Of a DNA stretch of 64,000 bases, positions 32,768 to 40,161 are shown one piece after another. This DNA comes from Cellulosimicrobium sp. Marseille-Q4280 (GTDB lineage: Bacteria > Actinomycetota > Actinomycetes > Actinomycetales > Cellulomonadaceae): the NCBI RefSeq assembly GCF_943181405.1, contig NZ_CALPBY010000005.1:1-64000 (forward strand), written 5' to 3'. How positions within the stretch are numbered: position 1 is the first letter of the stretch; the number at the start of each line of letters is the position of its first letter. The notes under the pieces were generated by a model. That model saw only the letters and a list, made by a program, of their open reading frames with translations, had not been told where the DNA came from and did not search any database. Position numbers and translations under genes: made by a program.

Positions 32768-34111
32768 TCAGCCGCCGATGGCTGCCTCGACCTCGGTCAT
32801 GAACTGCGCCGCGGCGTCGGCGGGCGAGAGGTTGCCGAAGAGCACCTCGGTGTTGACGCGGATGAGGATGTCGGTGACGTCGCCCGCGCCCTGCGGGGGC
32901 ACGGCCGGCCCGTCGACGATGTCCTCGCTGATCTCCTCGATGAAGGAGGCGACCTGCTGGTCCGTCGGGGGCAGGTCGGGCAGGATCGCCTCACGGACGT
33001 CGACGTTCGCGGGGAGACCGCGGTCGGAGAGCATCAGCGCGCCGGCCTCGGGGTCGTTGAGGAGGAAGTCGACGAACTTCGCGGCGGCCTCCGGGTGCTC
33101 CGAGGTCTCGGCGACGGAGTAGTACATCGCCGGCTTGAGGTACATGCCGGTGCGCTCGCCGTCGGACTCGCCGGGCACGCGCAGCAGCTCCAGGTCGCGT
33201 CCCGCGGCGGTGCTCACCGCACCGAGCTGGTTGGACCACCAGAAGCCCATCGCACCGGTGTTCGTGCCGAGCAGCGAGCCCTCCGGTCCGGCGGCCTCGA
33301 TCTCGACGGAGCGCGCGGCGTCCGGCTCGCCCCCGCCGGCCTGCAGGTCGAGGGACGTCTGGAAGAAGTCGGCGACCGTCTCCTCCGAGACGCCCAGCTC
33401 ACCGTCCGCGGTGTACAGCGCCTCGCCGAGCTGGCGCGCGCGGATCGAGATGCCGGCCTCGTTGAAGCCGTAGTCCTGGGTCCCGTAGACGCCCTCGGAC
33501 CCGGCCGCGACGGCGTTGGCCGTCTCGACGTAGTCCTCCCAGGTCCACGTGGTGTCGTCCGGGATCTCCACGCCCGCGGCCTCGAACGCCTGGGGGTCGG
33601 CGAGGACCGTGTAGGCGTTCACGCCCGTCGGGATGCCGTACAGGCCCCCGTCGGTCTCACCCGTCTTCACGATCGACTCGTCGATCGCGGACGTGTCGAC
33701 GTCCAGCTCGGCGAGGTCGGCGAGCACCCCACGGCTCGCGTAGTCGGCGAGGTAGCGCTCCTCCTGGGTGATCACGTCGGGCGCGTCGCCCGCTGCCACC
33801 GAGGTCGCCAGCTTGTCCCAGTACCCGCTCCAGTCGGTGAAGTCGGGGACGACCGTGATGTCGGGGTTCTTCTCCTCGAAGAGGTCGATGATCTCCTGCG
33901 TGGTCTGGTGGCGCGTGTCCGAGCCCCACCACGCGAAGCGGATCTCGACGGGACCCTCCTCGGCCGTCGACGAGGACTCCTCGTCCTCGGGGAGGGCTCC
34001 GCTGTCACCCGAGCACGCGGTCAGCGTGAGGGCTCCGGCGACGAGGGCGGCCGCGACGGCCGCGCTGCGGCGTGCAGCGGGGCGCCCCGCGCGGGTGGTG
34101 AACGTGTTCAT
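32768..34111 (-). CDS. Extracellular sugar-binding lipoprotein of the second importer
   Basis: A 447-residue family 1 solute-binding protein. The signal peptide ends in the lipobox LTLTAC, then an acidic Ser-rich linker leads to the binding fold beginning VEIRFAWWGSDTRHQTTQEIIDLFEEKNPDI. It is the third gene of a minus-strand operon after two permeases. The substrate is probably a sugar acid or glycoside, judged from the dehydrogenase and altronate dehydratase genes that follow. A 16-bp hairpin stands just behind the stop. Confidence 0.93.
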   Translation of the reverse strand: MNTFTTRAGRPAARRSAAVAAALVAGALTLTACSGDSGALPEDEESSSTAEEGPVEIRFAWWGSDTRHQTTQEIIDLFEEKNPDITVVPDFTDWSGYWDKLATSVAAGDAPDVITQEERYLADYASRGVLADLAELDVDTSAIDESIVKTGETDGGLYGIPTGVNAYTVLADPQAFEAAGVEIPDDTTWTWEDYVETANAVAAGSEGVYGTQDYGFNEAGISIRARQLGEALYTADGELGVSEETVADFFQTSLDLQAGGGEPDAARSVEIEAAGPEGSLLGTNTGAMGFWWSNQLGAVSTAAGRDLELLRVPGESDGERTGMYLKPAMYYSVAETSEHPEAAAKFVDFLLNDPEAGALMLSDRGLPANVDVREAILPDLPPTDQQVASFIEEISEDIVDGPAVPPQGAGDVTDILIRVNTEVLFGNLSPADAAAQFMTEVEAAIGG

Positions 34112-34201
34112 GACTCTCCTTCGGTGCGTGACGAGACGTCGTCGTTTCGGTCGCGGTCCGGCCTGGAGCCGGGGCGGAGTCGTGCGGTGGTGCGAGGTGA
34201 G

Positions 34202-35191
34202 CTACTTGATGCCCGTCGTGGCGATGCCCTTGACGAGGTACTTCTGGCCGAACAGGAAGACGAGGAAGACGGGTACCAGCGAGACGATGGACATCGCGAA
34301 CATCGGTCCCCACGAGCTCTGGCCGGTCGAGTCGACGAACGTGCGCAGCGCGATCGGGACCGTGTACATGTCCGGCTTGGTGAGGAAGATGAGCTGGCTG
34401 AAGAAGTCGTTCCACGTCCAGATGAACGTGAAGATCGCCGTCGTGGCGAGGGCCGGGAGCGCGAGCGGCATCATGATCCGCGCGTAGATGCGCCCGTGGC
34501 CGCACCCGTCCAGGCGCGCCGCCTCGTCGAGCTCGCGCGGGATGCCGCGGAAGAACTGGACCATGAGGAAGATGAAGAACGCGTCCGTGGCCAGGAGCTT
34601 CGGCACGATGAGCGGCAGGAACGTGTTGATCCAGCTCAACGACGAGAAGAGGATGTACTGCGGCACGATGATCACGTGGATCGGCAGCATGATCGTCATG
34701 AGCATGATGGCGAACCAGACCTTGCGGCCGCGGAACTCGAGTCGCGCGAACGCGTAGGCCGCGAGCGAGCACGCCACGAGGTTGCCGAGGACGGACCCCA
34801 GGACCACGATCGCCGAGTTCATCAGGTAGTGGCTGAACGGGTGGAGCAGCGCACCCCAGCCCTCGGTGTAGTTGGAGAGGTCGATCTCGGACGGGATGAG
34901 CCCGGGCTCGCGGAAGATGAGCGCCGTCGGCTTGAACGAGCTCGCGAGCATCCACAGCAGCGGGTAGAGCATGATGAACCCGAACGCCACGAGCAGCACG
35001 TGCTTGACGCCGGACGCCGCGCGGGAGCGCAGGCGTCCCTGGCGGCGCACGGGACGCTGAGAGGCCTCGGCCGCGAGCTCGGTGAGGGTGGTGCGGGCGT
35101 CGGCGGTACCCCCGGCGGCCGAGCCGCCGTGCGGGTCGTCGCCGGCCGCGGACGTGGTGCGCCGCACGGCGCCGGTCGTCGTCTCAGTCAT
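34202..35191 (-). CDS. ABC sugar importer permease, MalG type
   Basis: A 329-residue permease with a Gly/Ala/Thr-rich N-terminal tail of about 60 residues, then six predicted membrane segments. The EAA loop reads ELDEAARLDGCGHGRIYARIMMPLA. Its start overlaps the end of the MalF-type gene by eight bases, so the two are coupled. It contributes half of the transport channel for the second importer. No dedicated ATPase gene is present in the operon. Confidence 0.93.
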   Translation of the reverse strand: MTETTTGAVRRTTSAAGDDPHGGSAAGGTADARTTLTELAAEASQRPVRRQGRLRSRAASGVKHVLLVAFGFIMLYPLLWMLASSFKPTALIFREPGLIPSEIDLSNYTEGWGALLHPFSHYLMNSAIVVLGSVLGNLVACSLAAYAFARLEFRGRKVWFAIMLMTIMLPIHVIIVPQYILFSSLSWINTFLPLIVPKLLATDAFFIFLMVQFFRGIPRELDEAARLDGCGHGRIYARIMMPLALPALATTAIFTFIWTWNDFFSQLIFLTKPDMYTVPIALRTFVDSTGQSSWGPMFAMSIVSLVPVFLVFLFGQKYLVKGIATTGIK

Positions 35192-36125
35192 CGTAGAAGA
35201 CCCAATACTTGGAGGCGAGGAAGTTGACGAGCGTCATGCCGCCGACGATGAGGAGCAGGAACCAGGCCATCGCCGACGCGTAGCCCATCTCGTAGGAGCC
35301 GAAGCCCTTCAGGTAGAGATAGAGCGTGTAGAACATCGTCGAGTCCGCCGGGCCGCCGGTCCCGCCGCTGACGACGAAGGCCTGCGTGAAGGACTGGAAG
35401 GCGTTGATGAGCTGCAGGACGAGGTTGAAGAAGATGATCGGCGTGAGCATCGGGACGGTGATGGCGAAGAACCGCCGCGTCCTGCCGGCGCCGTCGATCG
35501 AGGCCGCCTCGTAGTACATCGCCGGGATCTGGCGCAGACCCGCGAGGAAGATGACCATCGGCGCCCCGAACGTCCAGACGTTGAGGACCACGAGCGTCCC
35601 GAGCGCGTAGTCCGGGTGCGACACCCAGCCCTGACCCTGGATCCCGAAGAAGGCGAGCACCTGGTTGAGGAGCCCGTCGGCGCCGAAGACCTGGCGCCAC
35701 AGGATCGCGATGGCCACGCTGCCGCCGAGGAGCGACGGCAGGTAGTACACCGAGCGGTAGATCGCGAGACCCCGCATGCCCTTGTCCAGCAGGAGCGCGA
35801 GGCCGAGTGCCGCGGCGAGCTGGAGCGGCACCGACACGAACACGTAGGTGAACGTCACGCGCAACGAGTTGTGCAGGCGCGGGTCCTCGAGCATGCGCTC
35901 GTAGTTCTCGAAGCCCACCCATGACGGCGCCTGCAGGAGGTCGTAGTCGGTGAACGACAGATACAGGGAGGCGGCCATGGGGACGGCCGTGATCAGCAGG
36001 AGACCGGCGAACCACGGCGCGAGGAACAGCGCCGCCGCTCGGCCGTCACCACGCCTCCTGCGGGCCACGGGCCGGCGTGCCGGCGCGTCGCCGCCCACCT
36101 TCGCGGGTTCGGTCACGGTCGCCAC
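35184..36125 (-). CDS. ABC sugar importer permease, MalF type
   Basis: A 313-residue permease, first gene of the minus-strand operon. An arginine-rich N-terminus precedes six membrane segments; the EAA loop is YYEAASIDGAGRTRRFFAITVP. The GTG at 36125 follows AAGGAGG. Two AACCGGTT-centred operators stand between it and the divergent LacI-DUF6807 regulator, so the importer is very likely controlled by that regulator. Confidence 0.93.
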   Translation of the reverse strand: MATVTEPAKVGGDAPARRPVARRRRGDGRAAALFLAPWFAGLLLITAVPMAASLYLSFTDYDLLQAPSWVGFENYERMLEDPRLHNSLRVTFTYVFVSVPLQLAAALGLALLLDKGMRGLAIYRSVYYLPSLLGGSVAIAILWRQVFGADGLLNQVLAFFGIQGQGWVSHPDYALGTLVVLNVWTFGAPMVIFLAGLRQIPAMYYEAASIDGAGRTRRFFAITVPMLTPIIFFNLVLQLINAFQSFTQAFVVSGGTGGPADSTMFYTLYLYLKGFGSYEMGYASAMAWFLLLIVGGMTLVNFLASKYWVFYDD

Positions 36126-36226
36126 GGCACGCCTCCTTCAGGGGGCGCGCCGCCTACAGCGTTGCGGGTCATGCCATACCTCCGGTCGACACTGATCGGA
36201 ACACGGTGCGCATCCGTCGCCGTAGC

Positions 36227-36240
36227 GGGAAACCGGTTGC
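36227..36240. promoter_or_regulatory. LacI-type operator 1 of the second sugar locus
   Basis: GGGAAACCGGTTGC contains the palindrome AACCGGTT (36231-36238), the typical CG-centred core of LacI-family sites. It lies in the 257-base divergent gap and is matched by a second copy 37 bp away. Confidence 0.75.
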
Positions 36241-36263
36241 ACGTGGAGGAACGTATCACACCA

Positions 36264-36277
36264 GGAACCGGTTTCCC
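36264..36277. promoter_or_regulatory. LacI-type operator 2 of the second sugar locus
   Basis: GGAACCGGTTTCCC has the same AACCGGTT core as operator 1 with the better-matching arm on the other side; together they suggest a consensus GGAAACCGGTTTCC. A pair of sites could support looping between the two divergent promoters. Confidence 0.78.
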
Positions 36278-36382
36278 ATGGTGTACCGTCATGCCATCGC
36301 GACCGGCCAGGGGCCGGGAGAGCGTGCCCGCGACGACGCGGGGGGCGCCGAGGACGCGCGCCCGACGACCCGAGGGAGAACG

Positions 36383-38335
36383 ATGGCCAGCGTGAGCACA
36401 CGCCGAGACCAGATCACCATCGCCGACGTTGCGACGGCGGCGGGTGTCTCGCGCGCGACGGTGTCGAGGGTCATGAACGGCCGGTCGACCGTCGACCCCG
36501 AGATCACCGAGCGCGTGCGCCGCGTCGCCACGGAGCTGAGCTACCGCCCGAGCAACGTCGCCCGCAGCCTGTCGATCGGGCGCACCCACACGATCGCGCT
36601 CGTCGTCCCCGACCTCGGCAACCCGGTCTTCCAGCAGATCCTGCGCGGCGTGACCACGGCGGCGGCGCCGTCGGGCTACCGCGTCCTCGTCGCGGACAGC
36701 GCGGAGGACCCGAGCGAGGAGGCCGCGATCGCGCTCGAGGCACGACTGCGGTGCGACGCGCTCGTCCTCGTCTCGCCGCGCATGCCCGACGCCCTGCTCG
36801 CCGACCTCGTCCCCCAGGTCGCGCCCGTGGTCCTCGTCAACCGCTCGCTCGCCGGCGCCAACGTGCCCGCGCTCGTCGTCGACTACGCCCACGCCGCCGA
36901 GCAGGTGCTCGAGCACCTCGTGGGCCTCGACCACCGCCGCGTCGTCTACCTCGCGGGCCCTCCGGGCAGCACCTCCGACGCGCAGCGCCGCGAAGGGCTG
37001 CGCCGCGTGCTCGACCGCCGCCCCGACGTCGAGGTCGTCGAGCTCCTCGGCGGCTCCGACATCGCCGCGGGCCACGCCGCCGTCGACGAGGTGCTCGCCG
37101 CCCGCCCGACGGCGGTCGTCGCGTTCAACGACCTCGTCGCCTTCGGCCTGCTCGCGGGCCTCAACGAGGCCGGGGTCGCGATCCCGGCCGACCTCTCCGT
37201 CGCAGGGTTCGACGACATCGACCTCGCGCGGTACGCCACCCCGTCACTGACCACCGTCGCGGTTCCCCAGGCCGAGCTCGGCCGGCACGCGTGGAAGGAG
37301 CTGTCGGCCTTGATCGACGCGAACCAGGGCGCCTCGCACGCGACGCGCTTCGACCCCTCTCTCGAGGTCCGGGCGAGCACCGGCCCCGCGCCCCGCGGCG
37401 TCGTGCGCTCGCGCGCCGCCCAGCCGGAGACGCGGGCACCCGAGGCCACCGGGGTCTCCGCACCCTCCCCCGGGGACGTCGTGCGCTGGGAGACGGACGG
37501 CGACGCCGTCGGGCTCCGCTACGGGGACCTGCGCCTCGCGCGCTACCAGCAGGGCGACCGGCTGCCGCAGGTGCACGCGCCCCGCAGCTTCCTGCACCCG
37601 GTCCACACGCTCGCCGGCGTTCCCCTCACCGACTCCGGACCCGTCGACCACCGTCACCACTACGGCGTCTCCGTCGCCGTGCCGGACGTCAACGGCACGT
37701 CCTACTGGGGCGGGCGCACGTTCGTCAGCGACGTCGGCCCGACGCTGCTGCCGAACCACGGCCGCCAGCTGAGCCGTGCCCTGCTCGTCGACCCCGTCGA
37801 GCCGCACCTCCTGCACGACCGCGTGCGCTGGCACGACGAGCACGGCGTCCCCCAGCTCGAGGAGGACCGCCGGCTCGACGCCTGGTTGCTCGACACGGAC
37901 GCCTGGGTGCTCGACTGGAGCTCGACGCTGCGCGCCGAGCGCGGGGCGCTCGTCATCGGGTCGCCCGCCACCAACGGGCGGCCGGGCGCCGGCTACGGCG
38001 GGCTGTTCTGGCGCCTGCCGATCGCCGGCCGCACCGAGGTCCTCAGCGCCGCCGGCACCGGCGAGGAGCTCGCCCACGGGAGCACGTCCCCCTGGGTGGC
38101 GTACGTCCAGGAGCACGGGGACCGCCGCACGACGCTCGTCCTCGTCCAGCCCGGCGAGCCGCTGCCCTGGTTCGTCCGGGCGTCGGAGTACCCGGGCACG
38201 GGCCCGGCCCTGGCGTGGGAAACGCCGCGGACCGTCCCGGCCGGTGGGACGTTCGAGACCGGGGTCCGCGCCGTCCTCGTGGACCGGGCGCTCGACCTCG
38301 ACGAGGCGGCCTCGTACGCGGGACGCGTCCGATGA
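36383..38335 (+). CDS. LacI-family regulator fused to a DUF6807 (PmoA-like) domain
   Basis: A 650-residue fusion. Residues 1-340 are a complete LacI repressor: helix-turn-helix ITIADVATAAGVSRATVSRVMNG and effector domain with VPDLGNPVFQQILRG and VAGFDDIDLARYATPSLTTV. After a short Pro/Ala linker, residues about 365-650 form a DUF6807/PmoA domain with VHTLAGVPLTDSGPVDHRHHYGVSVAV, containing a possible metal-binding HRHH cluster, and GGLFWRLP. The biochemical role of DUF6807 is unproven; it often sits beside Gfo/Idh dehydrogenases in sugar loci, as here. The next gene overlaps by four bases. GAGGGAGAACG precedes the ATG. Confidence 0.9.
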   Translation: MASVSTRRDQITIADVATAAGVSRATVSRVMNGRSTVDPEITERVRRVATELSYRPSNVARSLSIGRTHTIALVVPDLGNPVFQQILRGVTTAAAPSGYRVLVADSAEDPSEEAAIALEARLRCDALVLVSPRMPDALLADLVPQVAPVVLVNRSLAGANVPALVVDYAHAAEQVLEHLVGLDHRRVVYLAGPPGSTSDAQRREGLRRVLDRRPDVEVVELLGGSDIAAGHAAVDEVLAARPTAVVAFNDLVAFGLLAGLNEAGVAIPADLSVAGFDDIDLARYATPSLTTVAVPQAELGRHAWKELSALIDANQGASHATRFDPSLEVRASTGPAPRGVVRSRAAQPETRAPEATGVSAPSPGDVVRWETDGDAVGLRYGDLRLARYQQGDRLPQVHAPRSFLHPVHTLAGVPLTDSGPVDHRHHYGVSVAVPDVNGTSYWGGRTFVSDVGPTLLPNHGRQLSRALLVDPVEPHLLHDRVRWHDEHGVPQLEEDRRLDAWLLDTDAWVLDWSSTLRAERGALVIGSPATNGRPGAGYGGLFWRLPIAGRTEVLSAAGTGEELAHGSTSPWVAYVQEHGDRRTTLVLVQPGEPLPWFVRASEYPGTGPALAWETPRTVPAGGTFETGVRAVLVDRALDLDEAASYAGRVR

Positions 38336-39459
38336 GCGACGCGACGCCGGTAGCGGTCGTCGGCATCCACGGTCACGGGGGGTCGCACCTGCGCGCCGTC
38401 GCGGCGCTCGCCGAGCGCGGCCTCGTGCGCCTCAGCGCGGTCGTCGACCCCCGGCGGCCCGACGACGACCCCGCGCCCTGGTTCCCGACGCTCGGCGACC
38501 TGCTCTCCGCGGCCGATCCCGACGTCCGGCCCGAGGTCGTGATCCTGTGCACGCCGATCCACACGCACCTCCCGCTCGCGCGCGTCGCGATGGAGGCCGG
38601 GCTCGACGTCCTGCTCGAGAAGCCCACGGCGGCGTCGTTGGCGGAGCACGCGGCGATCGTCGAGACGGCCGAGCGCACCGGTCGCCTGTGCCAGGTCGGC
38701 TTCCAGTCGTTCGGGTCGCACGCGATCGACGCCGTGACGGAGCTCGTCGCCGACGGCGAGATCGGCGAGGTCGTCGGGTACGGCGCGGTCGGCACGTGGG
38801 TGCGGACGGCGGGCTACTGGGGACGCGCGGCCTGGGCGGGCCGGCGCCGCCTCGACGGGCGCGACGTCGTCGACGGCGTCGTGACGAACCCGCTCGCGCA
38901 CGCCGTCGCGACGATGCTGCGCGTCGGCGGGGCGAGGACGTCCGCGGACGTGGCGCACGTCGTCGTGGACCTGTACCGCGCGAACCCGATCGAGTCCGAC
39001 GACACGTCGTCGCTGCGGGTCGTGACGGCGGACGGGAGGCGCTTCGGCGCCGGGCTCACGCTGTGCGCGCAGGAGCGGACGCCCGCGCGGGTCCTCGTGC
39101 TGGGCACGGACGGAGAGATCACCTTCGAGTACGAGCACGACCGCGTCACGCTGCGCACGCCGCGGCTCCAGGTCGAGAAGACCTACGGCCGGACGAACCT
39201 CCTCGAGGACCTGCTCGCGACGCGCGAGGACCCGGACCGGCGTCTCGCGTGCGACGTCCGCGACACCGGAGCGTTCATGCGCGTGCTCGAGGCCGTCCGG
39301 ACCGCACCTGCACCGCGCGCGATCCCCGACGACGGCGTGACCTGGCTCGGCGAGGGCGACGACCGCCACCCCGTGGTGGCCGACGTCGCGCGGTGGTGCG
39401 AGGACTCCGCCCGGAGCGCGCGGACGTTCACCGAGCTCGGCGTCCCCTGGGCGCGCTGA
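38332..39459 (+). CDS. Gfo/Idh/MocA-family dehydrogenase
   Basis: A 375-residue NAD(P)-dependent oxidoreductase with a Rossmann start (VAVVGIHGHGGSHLRAV) and catalytic lysine in VLLEKPTAAS; the second domain contains VVDGVVTNPLAHAVATML. It is translationally coupled to the LacI-DUF6807 gene (ATGA overlap). This is the second Gfo/Idh enzyme of the locus, so one may oxidise and the other reduce, as in epimerising pathways that pass through a keto-sugar. The substrate is not known. Confidence 0.9.
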   Translation: MSDATPVAVVGIHGHGGSHLRAVAALAERGLVRLSAVVDPRRPDDDPAPWFPTLGDLLSAADPDVRPEVVILCTPIHTHLPLARVAMEAGLDVLLEKPTAASLAEHAAIVETAERTGRLCQVGFQSFGSHAIDAVTELVADGEIGEVVGYGAVGTWVRTAGYWGRAAWAGRRRLDGRDVVDGVVTNPLAHAVATMLRVGGARTSADVAHVVVDLYRANPIESDDTSSLRVVTADGRRFGAGLTLCAQERTPARVLVLGTDGEITFEYEHDRVTLRTPRLQVEKTYGRTNLLEDLLATREDPDRRLACDVRDTGAFMRVLEAVRTAPAPRAIPDDGVTWLGEGDDRHPVVADVARWCEDSARSARTFTELGVPWAR

Positions 39460-39488
39460 GCGGTCCGGGCGTGTGAGGAGACTCAGCG
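39454..39488. terminator. Convergent inverted repeat holding both stop codons
   Basis: CGCTGAG (39454-39460) and CTCAGCG (39482-39488) are exact complements. The arms contain the TGA stops of the dehydrogenase gene and of the convergent ThuA gene. The stem is only 7 bp, with a 21-base loop; it may be a weak shared terminator. Confidence 0.45.
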
Positions 39489-40151
39489 GTTCAGGAGCCA
39501 GTCCACCTCACGGCGCAGGAGCTCGCGCCGCGACGGCGAGGCGTACGACTCCACGCCGTGGCCCAGACCGTCGTAGACGGCGCGGGCCCCGGCGCTCACC
39601 CACGCGACCGGCTGGTCCGTCCCGTCGTGCCGTGCCGTGAGCAGGACGCGCGACGAGGGGTCGACGACGAGGTCCCGGTAGCGCTCGTCGTCCGCCACGA
39701 CCGGGCCGAGGCCGCCGACGACGGGGTGGTCGCCCACCGGGGTGAACGTCGCGACGTCCTGCGGCGGGTGCCAGGACGTGCCTGGCACCCAGCGCCCCCC
39801 GAGGAGTGCCGCCCAGTGCGGGCCGTCCGCGAACGCGTTCGCGGCCTGGTGCAGCCCGAGCAGCGCGCCGCCCGCGGCCGCGTACGCCCGGACCGCCTCG
39901 TGGGCGGGCGCCCACGCGGCGTCGTCGCCGTCGAAGCCCGGGTCGGGGCGGCCACGGCCGGCGTTCACCACGACGAGGTCGAACGCGCCGAGGTCGCCGA
40001 ACGCGTCCGGGAACGTGGACCGCACCTGCGCGTCGACGCCCTGCTCGCCGAGCAGACCGGCTACGACGTGCGACGTCGCGGCGTGGTCGTGCCACGGGTC
40101 CTCGTACCGTCCGCGGCCGGCGAGGACGAGGGCGCGGCTCGGCGTGGTCAT
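39483..40151 (-). CDS. ThuA-like domain protein
   Basis: A 222-residue protein of the ThuA (trehalose utilisation) family with a glutamine-amidotransferase-like fold. Visible landmarks are ALVLAGRGRYEDPWHDHAATS at the N-terminus, GGALLGLHQAANAF at the turn where related enzymes hold the nucleophile (here His-Gln, no Cys), and GTSWHPPQDVATFTP. The family is implicated in oxidised disaccharide metabolism, often with Gfo/Idh dehydrogenases. It is the last gene of the minus-strand rhamnosidase/glucosidase operon, 10 bases after the GH3 gene. The ATG at 40151 is preferred over an upstream start nine bases away. Confidence 0.88.
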   Translation of the reverse strand: MTTPSRALVLAGRGRYEDPWHDHAATSHVVAGLLGEQGVDAQVRSTFPDAFGDLGAFDLVVVNAGRGRPDPGFDGDDAAWAPAHEAVRAYAAAGGALLGLHQAANAFADGPHWAALLGGRWVPGTSWHPPQDVATFTPVGDHPVVGGLGPVVADDERYRDLVVDPSSRVLLTARHDGTDQPVAWVSAGARAVYDGLGHGVESYASPSRRELLRREVDWLLNR

Positions 40152-40161
40152 GCGCCGCAAC

